NCBI GenBank assembly: GCA_902786515.1
Contig: CADADA010000029.1
Coordinates: 1 to 39,119 of the forward strand
Direction: 5' to 3'
Source: an uncultured Lachnospiraceae bacterium
Lineage (GTDB): Bacteria; Bacillota; Clostridia; Lachnospirales; Lachnospiraceae
Length of the DNA stretch: 39,119 bases
Positions 23,125 to 31,888 of this stretch are shown in pieces (positions within the stretch are counted from its first letter, which is position 1; the number at the start of each line of letters is the position of its first letter). The position numbers and the translations under genes are program-made. The notes beneath the pieces are model-generated. The model was not told the origin of the DNA. It ran no database searches and saw only the letters and a program-made list of their open reading frames with translations.

Positions 23125-24777
23125 TTATTTAGATTTCAACTTATTTTCTGCATAATCAAGAGCTTCTATAATATCCTTTTTAAACTGGTTTTCACCGAGT
23201 CTGTCAAAAAATCCATCCTTTTTCATTACAGATAAAGGCTGCTTATTTACATGTGAGAATACAAGCTCGATGCCCTTTTTGTCCGCCCTGTCTGCAAGAC
23301 TGTTAAGTGAGCGCATTGCACTGGCATCTAATGCAGGCACACCACGCATTCTTATGATGATAATCTTTGTATATCGTTTAGAATTAATGGATGCAAGCTC
23401 TTCTGCTGCGGCAAAAAACATAGGTCCCATTATCTCGAAAACACGGATTTCCTTTGAAATTGACATAAGTTTTTCAGCTTCCTCATTGCTGACATCCGGC
23501 TGTTCTATATATTTCCATGAATTAACTGCCGTGACCTCAGACATACGCTTCATAAACAATAAAGCTGAGACAACCACGCCTACTTCGATGGCTACCACAA
23601 GGTCAAAAATAACCGTCAGAAGAAATGTTCCCACGAGAACAATTATGTCACTCTTTGGAGCGGTTTTAACCAGTTTGAAAAATGTTTTCCAATCACACAT
23701 ATTCCATGCAACTATGATAAGTACAGCGGCAAGCGTAGTCATAGGAATCAGGGCGGCAGTCGGCATAAGTACAAGGAGAATGATAAGCAGAGTTACACAG
23801 TGTACCATACCTGATACAGGTGTTCTTCCGCCATTTTTAACATTTGCCGCGGTTCTGGCGATGGCGCCTGTTGCAGGGATGCCTCCGAACAGACCTGAAA
23901 AAATATTACCGATTCCCTGACCAATTAATTCGGCATTTGAATTATGTTTATCGCTAATCATACCGTCAGAAACAACACATGATAGCAAAGATTCAATTCC
24001 TGCAAGTAAAGCGATTGTAAAAGCAGGTGAGATAAGTCTTTTAATCATCCCAAAACTGACATCCGGAATCTGAGGAACAGGCAGGGAATGTGAGAGTTCT
24101 CCGTACACAGAACCGATTGTATTCACATTGATATTACCGAATTTAACGATTAAAGTTGTAACGATAATAGCAATCAGGGAGCCCGGAATTTTATCTGTAA
24201 CGTATGGAAATACAAGCATAATTATGATTGCGAGCAAACCAATAAGAAGAGTCGGGATACTTGTTGTGGTAATGTTTTTACAGTAGCATACTAATTTTTC
24301 GATAAATTCAGATGGAACTTTTTCAATATCAAGTCCCAAAAAGTCTTTAAACTGTCCTACAAGAAGACTTACACCTATACCACATGTAAAACCTGTTGTA
24401 ATAGTATAAGGAATATATTTAATCAAAGAGCCGAAATGGCAAATTCCCATCACTATAAGTATTACGCCGGCCATAATCGTTGCGACGATAAGACCTGAGG
24501 TTCCAAATTCTGTAACAATACCGTAGATAATGGTTACAAAAGCAGCAGTCGGACCACCTATCTGCACACGGCTTCCACCGAAGAAGGCAATAAAAAATCC
24601 TGCAATAATGGCGGTGTAGAGGCCTGCTTCAGGCGTAACTCCCGATGCAATTGCAAGTGCTATAGAAAGTGGAAGTGCAATAATTGCAACGATAATTCCG
24701 GCTATTACATCTTTAAAGAACTGATTAGCTGAATAGTCTTTCATTACTTCAAATAACTTTGGCTTTAGTGTTTCCAT
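23125..24777 (-). CDS. SulP-family anion transporter with STAS domain
   Basis: This 550-residue membrane protein has the SulP fold: many hydrophobic segments, the early motif DVIAGIIVAIIALPLSIALA with the following ASGVTPEAGLYTAI, GPTAAFVTI, and a C-terminal STAS domain (from about 430; IIIIRMRGVPALDASAMRSL). SulP proteins carry sulfate, bicarbonate or other anions; substrate cannot be told here. An in-frame start at 24831 would add 18 residues unlike the family, so I prefer ATG 24777 (METLKPKLF), behind AGGATGG. It is a single-gene unit with a terminator downstream and hairpins in its leader. Confidence 0.9.
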   Translation of the reverse strand: METLKPKLFEVMKDYSANQFFKDVIAGIIVAIIALPLSIALAIASGVTPEAGLYTAIIAGFFIAFFGGSRVQIGGPTAAFVTIIYGIVTEFGTSGLIVATIMAGVILIVMGICHFGSLIKYIPYTITTGFTCGIGVSLLVGQFKDFLGLDIEKVPSEFIEKLVCYCKNITTTSIPTLLIGLLAIIIMLVFPYVTDKIPGSLIAIIVTTLIVKFGNINVNTIGSVYGELSHSLPVPQIPDVSFGMIKRLISPAFTIALLAGIESLLSCVVSDGMISDKHNSNAELIGQGIGNIFSGLFGGIPATGAIARTAANVKNGGRTPVSGMVHCVTLLIILLVLMPTAALIPMTTLAAVLIIVAWNMCDWKTFFKLVKTAPKSDIIVLVGTFLLTVIFDLVVAIEVGVVVSALLFMKRMSEVTAVNSWKYIEQPDVSNEEAEKLMSISKEIRVFEIMGPMFFAAAEELASINSKRYTKIIIIRMRGVPALDASAMRSLNSLADRADKKGIELVFSHVNKQPLSVMKKDGFFDRLGENQFKKDIIEALDYAENKLKSK

Positions 24778-24806
24778 TTTTATCCATCCTATCTGATAAA
24801 ATAATA

Positions 24807-24844
24807 ATGCACCGAAATCGGTGCATTGCACTCGTTCGCGTGCA
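24807..24844 (-). promoter_or_regulatory. Tandem hairpins in the SulP leader
   Basis: ATGCACCG / CGGTGCAT (24807-24826) and TGCAC / GTGCA (24827-24844) stand back to back just upstream of the SulP ribosome site. They could sit in the 5' untranslated RNA. I recognise no known element. Confidence 0.4.
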
Positions 24845-24905
24845 GTGTGAATATGCTCACAAACCCGAATTGTAGCACTTTATAGGAGAGTGGTCAAGAA
24901 AAACA

Positions 24906-24934
24906 TTGAAAATAAGAAATATAATTGTTATAAT
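24906..24934 (+). promoter_or_regulatory. trmB promoter
   Basis: TTGAAA (24906-24911), 17-base spacer, TATAAT (24929-24934), about 40 bases before the trmB start. Confidence 0.7.
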
Positions 24935-24976
24935 CGCACTTGTATATTGTAAAAAATAGTAATTGGAGGCAGTTTT

Positions 24977-25612
24977 GTGAGATTAAGAAACGTAAAAGGT
25001 TCAAGAGAAGAAATTGCAGCAAGTGAATTTACCATAAATAATCCTGAGGAGCACAAGGGACGTTGGAATGAAGTGTTCGGGAATGACAGACCTATAGATA
25101 TTGAAGTAGGAATGGGAAAGGGAAGATTCATTACAGATATGGCCCTTGCTCATCCGGACAGGAATTTTATAGGTATTGAAAAATATTCAAGTGTTTTAAT
25201 CAGGGCTTTGGAAAAAAGAGCAGAGCTTGATATTGATAACCTGCTCTTTATCCGTATGGATGCAGAGAATATCGAGGAGGTATTTGCAAAAGATGAGGTG
25301 TCAGGGATTTATCTGAATTTTTCTGATCCGTGGCCGAAGGACAGACATGCCAAAAGAAGACTGACCTCGAGACAGTTTCTAAAACGCTATGACAATATTT
25401 TAAAAAAAGATGGAAAAATTGAGTTTAAGACTGACAACCGGGATTTATTTGATTTTTCGCTCGAGGAAGTATCAGAAGCCGGCTGGAATCTCATAGCGCA
25501 TACGTTTGACCTTCATAACAGTGATATGAATGAAGGAAATATAATGACGGAATATGAAGAAAAATTTTCATCAATGGGCAATCCGATACATAAGATGATA
25601 ATAAACAGGTGA
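24977..25612 (+). CDS. trmB: tRNA (guanine-N7)-methyltransferase
   Basis: This 211-residue enzyme has the TrmB signature. The SAM-binding motif DIEVGMGKGRFI lies near residues 40-51, followed by NFIGIEKYSSVLIRALEK, then the family-specific NFSDPWPKDRHAKRRLTSRQ and the C-terminal TEYEEKFSSMGNPIHK. It methylates guanosine 46 of tRNA variable loops using SAM. GTG 24977 is the start, with GGAGG seven bases before it and the normal MRLRNVKGS beginning. It is monocistronic with its own promoter. Confidence 0.95.
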   Translation: MRLRNVKGSREEIAASEFTINNPEEHKGRWNEVFGNDRPIDIEVGMGKGRFITDMALAHPDRNFIGIEKYSSVLIRALEKRAELDIDNLLFIRMDAENIEEVFAKDEVSGIYLNFSDPWPKDRHAKRRLTSRQFLKRYDNILKKDGKIEFKTDNRDLFDFSLEEVSEAGWNLIAHTFDLHNSDMNEGNIMTEYEEKFSSMGNPIHKMIINR

Positions 25613-25669
25613 TTTTAAAGCTATGATGTGTAAAAGAAAAATCCTGCGAATTTTGTCGGATTATATTTA

Positions 25670-25699
25670 TTGCAGAAGAAAGTTAAACAGGTGTATAAT
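25670..25699 (+). promoter_or_regulatory. Probable thioredoxin promoter
   Basis: TTGCAG (25670-25675), 18-base spacer, TATAAT (25694-25699), about 70 bases before the thioredoxin start. Confidence 0.5.
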
Positions 25700-25771
25700 A
25701 AACATAAAAAAATCATGGGATGAGGTATGTATAATACTGAATCCTAAGAATGAGAAATGAGGTATAGAGAA

Positions 25772-26089
25772 ATGATTTATAAAGTTACAGATGATTCTTA
25801 CGAGAATGAAGTCCTGAAAAGCGACGTGCCGGTGATTGTGGATTTTTATGCTGACTGGTGCGGACCGTGTAAGATGATGGTTCCGGTACTTGATATGGTA
25901 GATAAGGAACAGGGAAACAAAGTCAAGATAGTGAAGATGAATGTGGATGAGAATCCGAAGACAACTAGTGATAACAGAATCATGTCAATACCGACTACAC
26001 TGTTTGTAAAAGAAGGTACAGTAAAAGCAAGAGTTGAGGGCGCGGTAACGAAGAATGTTATCGACCAGAAACTCGCAAAGGTATTGTAA
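25772..26089 (+). CDS. trxA: Thioredoxin
   Basis: This 105-residue protein has the thioredoxin active site WCGPCKMM (about 29-36) after VIVDFYAD, and the cis-proline loop SIPTTLFVKEG. It reduces protein disulfides in the cytoplasm. ATG 25772 gives the family's usual length; GAGGT lies upstream, and the in-frame ATG at 25757 would place the ribosome site inside the gene. It stands alone; no thioredoxin reductase gene is next to it. Confidence 0.95.
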   Translation: MIYKVTDDSYENEVLKSDVPVIVDFYADWCGPCKMMVPVLDMVDKEQGNKVKIVKMNVDENPKTTSDNRIMSIPTTLFVKEGTVKARVEGAVTKNVIDQKLAKVL

Positions 26090-26196
26090 AAAACTCATAA
26101 TTTTTAGAAATTTGTAGTTAGACAATTTGTTTCATGTTATAATAAACTTGTTACATTAAAAATATTGTTGGATAATTGAAAGGATGTGTAAAGGTT

Positions 26197-26382
26197 ATGA
26201 GCGTTAATGATGAAATAATACTCTTATCAAAAGCATTCCAAAGAGAAATAAAAGCCATGGAGACACTACCTGAAGAAGAAGTGAAGAAAATGGCACATGA
26301 GAATTTAGTGAAAGTTGGAATTATTACAGAGTCGGGTGAACTTACCGAACCGTATGCAAAATTGGGGGAGCATGATGTATAG
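26197..26382 (+). CDS. Small antitoxin-like protein upstream of ART-like gene
   Basis: This 61-residue acidic protein reads as two or three helices (LLSKAFQREIKAMETLPEEE, KMAHENLVKVGI) and a tail with ITESGELTEPYAKLGE. I know no named family. GAAAGGA lies 12 bases before ATG 26197, and a TTG at 26176 is an alternative start. Its last codons overlap the next gene by 8 bases and contain that gene's ribosome site (GGGGGAG). A small acidic first gene coupled to a larger ADP-ribosyltransferase-like second gene is the layout of a type II toxin-antitoxin pair. That role is inferred. Confidence 0.55.
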   Translation: MSVNDEIILLSKAFQREIKAMETLPEEEVKKMAHENLVKVGIITESGELTEPYAKLGEHDV

Positions 26383-26980
26383 CAAGATAAGTAATATAGT
26401 TTTGGCATTTCATGGGTGTGACAAAAACATATGTGATAGTGTCGTTAACGGTGGAAGTTTGCAGCCGAGTACCAATGATTATGACTGGCTTGGTCATGGG
26501 GTATATTTTTGGGAAAGTGATCCTGTTCGTGCCTATGAATGGGCTGTTCAGTTGTCGAAAAGAGTAAAATCTAATGTGCATACGCCAGCAGTATTAGGAG
26601 CAATTATTGACTTGGGAAGATGTTTGGATCTCACAAATCGTCAACATATTGAAATGCTCTCTTTAGGATATGATTGGTTAAAGCAATCATATAAGAATGA
26701 AGGGAAGCCGCTTCCGCGTAATGAAAATGTAGGTTCTAATAATGATTGGTTGATGAGAAATCTTGATTGCGCTGTAATTGAAGGAATTCATGCAATGGCG
26801 CGTGAAGAAAAATTGCAAGGCTTTGATTCTGTAAGATGTATGTTTACTGAAGGGGGTCATGTTTATGATGGTTCTTCTTTTCGAGAGAAAACACATATTC
26901 AGATATGTGTAGTAAATCCTAATTGCATTAAAGGCTATTTTTTGCCTAGAGAAGCAGATTCGGAATATAATATACCATAA
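26375..26980 (+). CDS. Predicted ADP-ribosyltransferase-like (PARP/ART-fold) protein
   Basis: This 201-residue protein begins with a short strand ending in LAFHG (9-13). It is followed by an S-x-N-x-YDWLGHGVYFWESDP with RAYEWA (32-57), then a C-terminal strand pair KTHIQICVVNP and IKGYFLP. His-Gly, then G-hydrophobic-YF with a following helix, then a polar residue on a late strand is the order of NAD-binding motifs in PARP-like and DUF3990-like ADP-ribosyltransferases. The usual catalytic Glu position is not clear; the H-I-Q strand may supply a Gln. The start ATG 26375 (or 26372) overlaps the small gene upstream. A terminator follows at 27008. Toxin activity is inference. Confidence 0.55.
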   Translation: MYSKISNIVLAFHGCDKNICDSVVNGGSLQPSTNDYDWLGHGVYFWESDPVRAYEWAVQLSKRVKSNVHTPAVLGAIIDLGRCLDLTNRQHIEMLSLGYDWLKQSYKNEGKPLPRNENVGSNNDWLMRNLDCAVIEGIHAMAREEKLQGFDSVRCMFTEGGHVYDGSSFREKTHIQICVVNPNCIKGYFLPREADSEYNIP

Positions 26981-27007
26981 GTTATGCGATCAATTATAAA
27001 AACAGAG

Positions 27008-27041
27008 CACTCTTAACAAAAAAATTTGTTGAGAGTGTTTT
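27008..27041 (+). terminator. Terminator of the ART-like pair
   Basis: CACTCTTAACAAA (27008-27020) pairs with TTTGTTGAGAGTG (27025-27037) with one T-G wobble, followed by TTTTATT. Confidence 0.85.
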
Positions 27042-27078
27042 ATTATTGCTAAAAGTAAATCTATCAATCCAAATTTCC

Positions 27079-27107
27079 TTGAAAAAATGTTAAAAAAATG
27101 TTAAAAT
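27079..27107 (+). promoter_or_regulatory. Promoter of the YceG-TelA-TerD operon
   Basis: TTGAAA (27079-27084), 17-base spacer, TAAAAT (27102-27107), 46 bases before the first gene. Confidence 0.65.
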
Positions 27108-27152
27108 GAAATATCCTATATAACCAAAGTAGCATGAAGGTGAAAAGTATCG

Positions 27153-29426
27153 ATGTTTACACATAAAAAAATAACACAATTGAATGATTTCTTTCTTGAA
27201 CATAGCAAGAGAGAGGGAGATCTTGTGTTTTTTTACAGGATTAACGGTTATACGGAAGAGATAGCGGAATTTATACAGAATTACTACGATGCGGCGAGAA
27301 AGTCGGGTGTCATTATAGAAGGTAAGATTCCTAATCCGGATGAAAAAAATCTTTCTTTTTATTCAGAAATGATGGGAATGGATTTTGAGCAGGATAGGGA
27401 ATTTATATTCCACAGTCTGAAAAAATGGCTTCCGAGGATGAAAGATTATCCGAGACGTAATATTGCTGATTCTATCAGCTATTTACTCGATGCTTTAAGG
27501 AAGTCAGGTAAGACTGAGAGCATGATAAAAAATGCATACATCAAATTTATGTGCTGGCTTTATTATAAATTCGAGAGAATTGTGAATAGTCTGGGAGACG
27601 AGACGATTCCAAAGATTTTATATGAGGGAGATATCAGCTATTATGAATTAATGCTGATTTCAATAATCTCAAACGCAGGATGTGATGTCGTACTTTTACA
27701 ATATAACGGAGATGACGCTTATCTCAAAATAGATAAAGAATCGAATTTCTCCATTGATTTAAAACTGCCCGATATGAAAGCATTTCCGAAGGATTATTCT
27801 TTAAAGGCGCTTCGCGAGAAGATGAAAAAAGAGGCGGGTAAGGCAAGACTCTATGGAAGAAAACCGGAGGTAACCAATTGTACTAATGCATGGCTGGAAG
27901 GAAACTGGAAGGAAGATTTTACAGGAAGTATTACGTCAAGAGGAAATGATGGACGGTTTTATTATAATTGCTTTTGCAGAGTAAGTGGTGTAGAGGACAA
28001 GTATACCTATCTAAATGAATTATATCAGTTTCATCAGACTTTACTTCGTGATAAAAGAAGAGTAGTTATAGTCGATGACGTGATTCCAAAGCCGGAACCG
28101 GAAGAAATCAGGAACATAAGACGGGGCAATTATCAGAATATAGAGCAGATGATTATGGATTTGTCTTCCAATATCAAATATACTGCAAATGAGCTGTTAC
28201 AGAGAATAATGGTAAAAGCGTTTGTGGATGTGATGCTTGAAGTATCGTCAGTTTCGGGGATGAATGTGAACAGACTTACGAGCAGGGCAGTTTACCTGCT
28301 ATGCAGGTTGAAGCGTTATCAGACCGAACTGTTCTCTAACTGGAAGATGCCGGATATCGGTTGTTTTATATATATGGGAGGATGCAGGGACGAAGATGAG
28401 GCGTTGTTTTTGAAAATGCTTTCCGGACTTCCGGTGGACGTGCTTATTCTGGTTCCTGATCTTAACAGGAAATGCTGTCTTACAGATGAACATCTGTATG
28501 AGGTGCATTATACGGAGTCTCTTGAGGTCAGCAGATTTCCAAAAGAGAGTGCGGGTGTAAGCATAGGAACAGCCGCATATCATGCAGAAAGAGAACTTGA
28601 TACAGTTATGTATCAGGATTCGGGACTTTACAGAAACAGGCAGTATGAGAGAGCAAATGTAATAGGTCTTCGGACAATGTATGAAGAGATTGCTATTTTG
28701 TGGGACGAGGAGCTTAAGTATCGTCCAAGCTTTGATGTGATGGACGGCAAGGTAACGATTCCCGTGATTTATTCAAAAATCTGTGGAGTAAAAGATCAGG
28801 ATGTGCAAGAATATTGGAGAAGTATTAAGACTTTGATAACCGAAGATACATTTGTTATCAAAAAATCCGGATTTATACAGAATACTACGCCTAATTCAAT
28901 CAAGCAATTTGCTACGGATTTCTGGAAGGAAGGCCGCTTAAGGGCGGATAAGATTAAGGCAAATCCACAGTACCGGTACAGCGTGTTGCGTGAAGAAATG
29001 CAGGATTATATGATTGAGAAGCTTGGGGTTCTTATCCGCAGCAAGATTATAAAGGGAACTTTTATAAATGGAACTGAATACACGATTGTGTCAACAGCAT
29101 TGAACCTTCCAAAAGAGATTTTGAGAATGATTCAAAAGTTTGATTTTACGAAAAAGAATCCAAAGCTTATATACATTTTGACTGATGAAAGTTCACTTAC
29201 ACTTGAAGAGACGATTATGACATCATATCTGAATCTGCTGGGATTTGATATAATATTCTTTGTACCGACGGGATATCAGACTGTAGAAAAATATTTAAAT
29301 GAAATACCGATGGAAGAACATCAAATCGGAGATTATATATATGACTTGAATGTGCCGGATTTTGCAAGGATAGCATCGGCTGCGCATTCAAGTTCATGGC
29401 GGGAAAAACTATTTGGAAAAAGATAA
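27153..29426 (+). CDS. YceG-like putative component of TerD-associated module
   Basis: This 757-residue protein resembles the YceG_bac family (putative component of a biosynthetic module). It has no obvious signal peptide or membrane span. Features include an N-terminal segment FFYRINGYTEEIAEFIQNYY, a central GCDVVLLQYNGDDAYLKID typical of the family, and a C-terminal FDIIFFVPTGYQTVEKYL. The biochemical role is not established; genes of this type accompany TelA and TerD proteins, as in the Bacillus yce operon. The next gene starts 23 bases after its stop. A promoter precedes it and the five genes up to the HAD phosphatase follow on the same strand. Confidence 0.7.
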   Translation: MFTHKKITQLNDFFLEHSKREGDLVFFYRINGYTEEIAEFIQNYYDAARKSGVIIEGKIPNPDEKNLSFYSEMMGMDFEQDREFIFHSLKKWLPRMKDYPRRNIADSISYLLDALRKSGKTESMIKNAYIKFMCWLYYKFERIVNSLGDETIPKILYEGDISYYELMLISIISNAGCDVVLLQYNGDDAYLKIDKESNFSIDLKLPDMKAFPKDYSLKALREKMKKEAGKARLYGRKPEVTNCTNAWLEGNWKEDFTGSITSRGNDGRFYYNCFCRVSGVEDKYTYLNELYQFHQTLLRDKRRVVIVDDVIPKPEPEEIRNIRRGNYQNIEQMIMDLSSNIKYTANELLQRIMVKAFVDVMLEVSSVSGMNVNRLTSRAVYLLCRLKRYQTELFSNWKMPDIGCFIYMGGCRDEDEALFLKMLSGLPVDVLILVPDLNRKCCLTDEHLYEVHYTESLEVSRFPKESAGVSIGTAAYHAERELDTVMYQDSGLYRNRQYERANVIGLRTMYEEIAILWDEELKYRPSFDVMDGKVTIPVIYSKICGVKDQDVQEYWRSIKTLITEDTFVIKKSGFIQNTTPNSIKQFATDFWKEGRLRADKIKANPQYRYSVLREEMQDYMIEKLGVLIRSKIIKGTFINGTEYTIVSTALNLPKEILRMIQKFDFTKKNPKLIYILTDESSLTLEETIMTSYLNLLGFDIIFFVPTGYQTVEKYLNEIPMEEHQIGDYIYDLNVPDFARIASAAHSSSWREKLFGKR

Positions 29427-29449
29427 AGGAAAAGGAAGGAAGGATAAAT

Positions 29450-30595
29450 ATGGCAATTGATTTTGGAAAACAGACGACGGCACAGATGCCTGTTGTCGTA
29501 GCAGAAGAGAAAAATGAAATCGAAGTAGTTGAAAGTTATGACATAGTTGCGGACAGAGAGCAGATGAACCGCGAACTGGTGAATTCAAAAGAAGTAGATG
29601 ATATCGTCAGTACGATTGAGATTAATAATCTGAACTCTATAGTATCATTTGGTGGGGAAGTGGCAGAGGAGATTTCAAAGGCATCTGATATCGTGCTTAA
29701 CAGTATGAGCATGTCCCAGATTGATGAATCAAGTGACATGTTAAATACACTTGCTAAGATAATGAACAAGTTTGATATTGAGGAAATAAAAGATAATCCT
29801 ACACTTTTTGGTAAACTTTTCGGAAATTTGAGAAAACAGCTTGATAAGATTCTGGAAAAGTATCATACTATGGGTGATGAGGTAGATAAAATTTATGTTC
29901 AGTTAAAGAAATATGAATCTGAGATTAAGCAGTCAAATAAGAAATTAGATGATATGTTTAATGCAAATGTGGAATATTATCATGAACTGGTAAGATATAT
30001 TCTTGCCGGTGAGCAGGGATGCCGTGAGATAGAGGCCTACATCGCACAGAGACAGGCTGATATGGAGGCGACAGGCGATAATTCAATACAGTTTGAGCTT
30101 GCAAATCTTAATCAGGCATTGGCGATGCTTGAACAGAGAACTCAGGACTTAAGGACGGCCGAGAGTGTGGCAATGCAGTCAATTCCTATGATTAAGACTA
30201 TGGAATTTAGTAATATGAATCTTGTAAGAAAGATTAATTCTGCATTTATAATAACACTGCCTGTATTTAAACAGGCGCTGGCACAGGCGATAATGCTTAA
30301 GAGACAGCGTATTCAGGCAGATGCCATGTCGGCACTGGATGAAAAGACCAATGAACTGCTGATAAAGAATGCAAACAATACAGTTGAGCAGTCTAAGATG
30401 ATTGCAAGAATGACGTCAGGCAGTTCTATCAATGTGGAGACACTTGAGACTACATGGCGTACGATAGTAAATGGTATTGACGAGACAAGACAGATTCAGG
30501 AAGATGCCAGAAAGAAGAGGGCAGAGGATCAGGTCAGACTCGAAAATATAAAGCAGGAATTTAATAGTAAATATAGTATGCCTGCAAAGAAATAG
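29450..30595 (+). CDS. TelA/KlaA-family toxic anion resistance protein
   Basis: This 381-residue, largely helical and charged protein matches the TelA (toxic anion resistance) family: [60 protein letters not shown], and near the end [19 protein letters not shown], all typical of the family. Long coiled-coil segments are likely at about 110-180 and 330-370. It probably acts in the cytoplasm with the TerD proteins in stress or envelope protection; the mechanism is not known. An earlier in-frame start (29396) would overlap the upstream gene; ATG 29450 has AAGGAAGG before it. Confidence 0.85.
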   Translation: MAIDFGKQTTAQMPVVVAEEKNEIEVVESYDIVADREQMNRELVNSKEVDDIVSTIEINNLNSIVSFGGEVAEEISKASDIVLNSMSMSQIDESSDMLNTLAKIMNKFDIEEIKDNPTLFGKLFGNLRKQLDKILEKYHTMGDEVDKIYVQLKKYESEIKQSNKKLDDMFNANVEYYHELVRYILAGEQGCREIEAYIAQRQADMEATGDNSIQFELANLNQALAMLEQRTQDLRTAESVAMQSIPMIKTMEFSNMNLVRKINSAFIITLPVFKQALAQAIMLKRQRIQADAMSALDEKTNELLIKNANNTVEQSKMIARMTSGSSINVETLETTWRTIVNGIDETRQIQEDARKKRAEDQVRLENIKQEFNSKYSMPAKK

Positions 30596-30624
30596 AAGGT
30601 TATACAACAAGGAGGGTAAAGATT

Positions 30625-31206
30625 ATGCCAATTAATTTATCAAAAGGACAGAAAGTGGATTTAACAAAAGGAAATCCGGGATTAAAGAAAGTAATGGTTG
30701 GACTTGGATGGGATGTCAATGCATTCGATACCGGAGCAGCATTTGATTTGGATGCATCGGTATTTATGTGTGATGCAGGTGGAAAATGTCCGTCAGAAAA
30801 AGAATTTATTTTCTATGGCAACTTAAAACACAGCAGTGAATCTGTTGAACATATGGGAGATAATACTACAGGAAGCGGCGACGGCGATGATGAGCAGGTT
30901 ATGATTGATCTTGAAAAGATTCCCGCAAATATTGAGAAGATAGCATTTACTGTAACTATATATGAAGCTGATAAGAGAAATCAGAATTTTGGACAGGTTT
31001 CAAATGCTTATATCAGAATAGTAGATGACAGTACAGGCACAGAATTAATCAGATATGACCTTGGAGAGGATTTCTCTATCGAGACAGCAGTTGTTGTTGG
31101 TGAGTTGTACAAGCATAACGGAGAATGGAAGTTCAATGCTATAGGCAGCGGATTCCAGGGTGGTCTTGCAGCATTATGCGGACATTATGGCATTGATGCG
31201 GAATAA
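30625..31206 (+). CDS. terD: TerD-domain stress protein 1
   Basis: This 193-residue TerD-fold protein begins ISLK-like ([20 protein letters not shown]) and contains [39 protein letters not shown] (the Ca2+-binding acidic loop), VYEA-like [20 protein letters not shown], and the C-terminal [14 protein letters not shown]. These are all the conserved blocks of the family. TerD proteins are cytoplasmic or membrane-associated Ca2+ binders linked to tellurite, phage and envelope stress tolerance. AAGGAGGG precedes the start. The acidic loop is complete, so calcium binding is expected. A second copy follows 12 bases later. Confidence 0.95.
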   Translation: MPINLSKGQKVDLTKGNPGLKKVMVGLGWDVNAFDTGAAFDLDASVFMCDAGGKCPSEKEFIFYGNLKHSSESVEHMGDNTTGSGDGDDEQVMIDLEKIPANIEKIAFTVTIYEADKRNQNFGQVSNAYIRIVDDSTGTELIRYDLGEDFSIETAVVVGELYKHNGEWKFNAIGSGFQGGLAALCGHYGIDAE

Positions 31207-31218
31207 TGGAGGTTTGAT

Positions 31219-31809
31219 ATGTCTATTAGTTTACAAAAAGGACAAAAAGTAAGCCTGTCTAAAGAAAGAGCCGGACTTAAGAGTGTTATAGTAGGGCTTG
31301 GATGGGATGAGGCGAAGCGTCCTTCAGGCGGACTTTTTTCTAAAAAGCCGAAGCCTATAGATTGCGATGCATCTGCCTTGCTGTTGAAAAACGGAAAGCT
31401 GATGAAGAGTGAAGATTTGATTTATTATGCTAATCTCAGACATATTACCGGCACGGTCATGCATATGGGAGATAATCTTACGGGAGCAGGTGACGGTGAT
31501 GATGAGCAGATAGTTATAGATTTGGAAAAACTACCTGCAGAATACGACAGAGTGGTAATCGTGGTAAATATATACCAGGCTGTTCCGAGAAATCAGCACT
31601 TTGGCATGATTCAGAACGCATTTATCAGAGTTGTGGATGGAAGTAATAATTCAGAGATATTGAAGTACAATCTTACTGAGGATTATTCAGGAATGACAGC
31701 GATGGTTTTCGGTGAGATATACCGTCATAACGGAGAATGGAAGTTCAATGCCATAGGTCAGGGAACAACTGACCCGGGAATACCGGAACTGATTAAGAGA
31801 TACCAGTAA
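31219..31809 (+). CDS. TerD-domain stress protein 2
   Basis: This 196-residue paralogue of the preceding gene starts ISLQKGQKVSLSKERAGLKS and shares GDNLTGAGDGDDEQIVIDL and [13 protein letters not shown]. It carries a basic insertion, RPSGGLFSKKPKPIDCDASA, in the loop where the first copy has the short acidic GWDVNAFDT stretch, so the two have diverged in one calcium-site loop. It ends the first part of the operon; a terminator-like hairpin follows at 31822, before the ATPase. Confidence 0.9.
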   Translation: MSISLQKGQKVSLSKERAGLKSVIVGLGWDEAKRPSGGLFSKKPKPIDCDASALLLKNGKLMKSEDLIYYANLRHITGTVMHMGDNLTGAGDGDDEQIVIDLEKLPAEYDRVVIVVNIYQAVPRNQHFGMIQNAFIRVVDGSNNSEILKYNLTEDYSGMTAMVFGEIYRHNGEWKFNAIGQGTTDPGIPELIKRYQ

Positions 31810-31821
31810 TTATGAAAATCG

Positions 31822-31855
31822 TTGGGAGAGACGGTAAGTTTCTCCCAATTGTTTT
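31822..31855 (+). terminator. Terminator-like hairpin after TerD 2
   Basis: TTGGGAGA (31822-31829) pairs with TCTCCCAA (31841-31848), followed by TTGTTTT. Possibly partial, since genes on the same strand continue. Confidence 0.65.
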
Positions 31856-31888
31856 GAATAAATGGAGAATAAAAAAGGAGTTTTCAAC

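Noticed and set aside
23270..23920. 216-codon plus-strand frame opposite the SulP gene
   Set aside because: Shadow of the transporter gene; the minus-strand product is clearly the real one.
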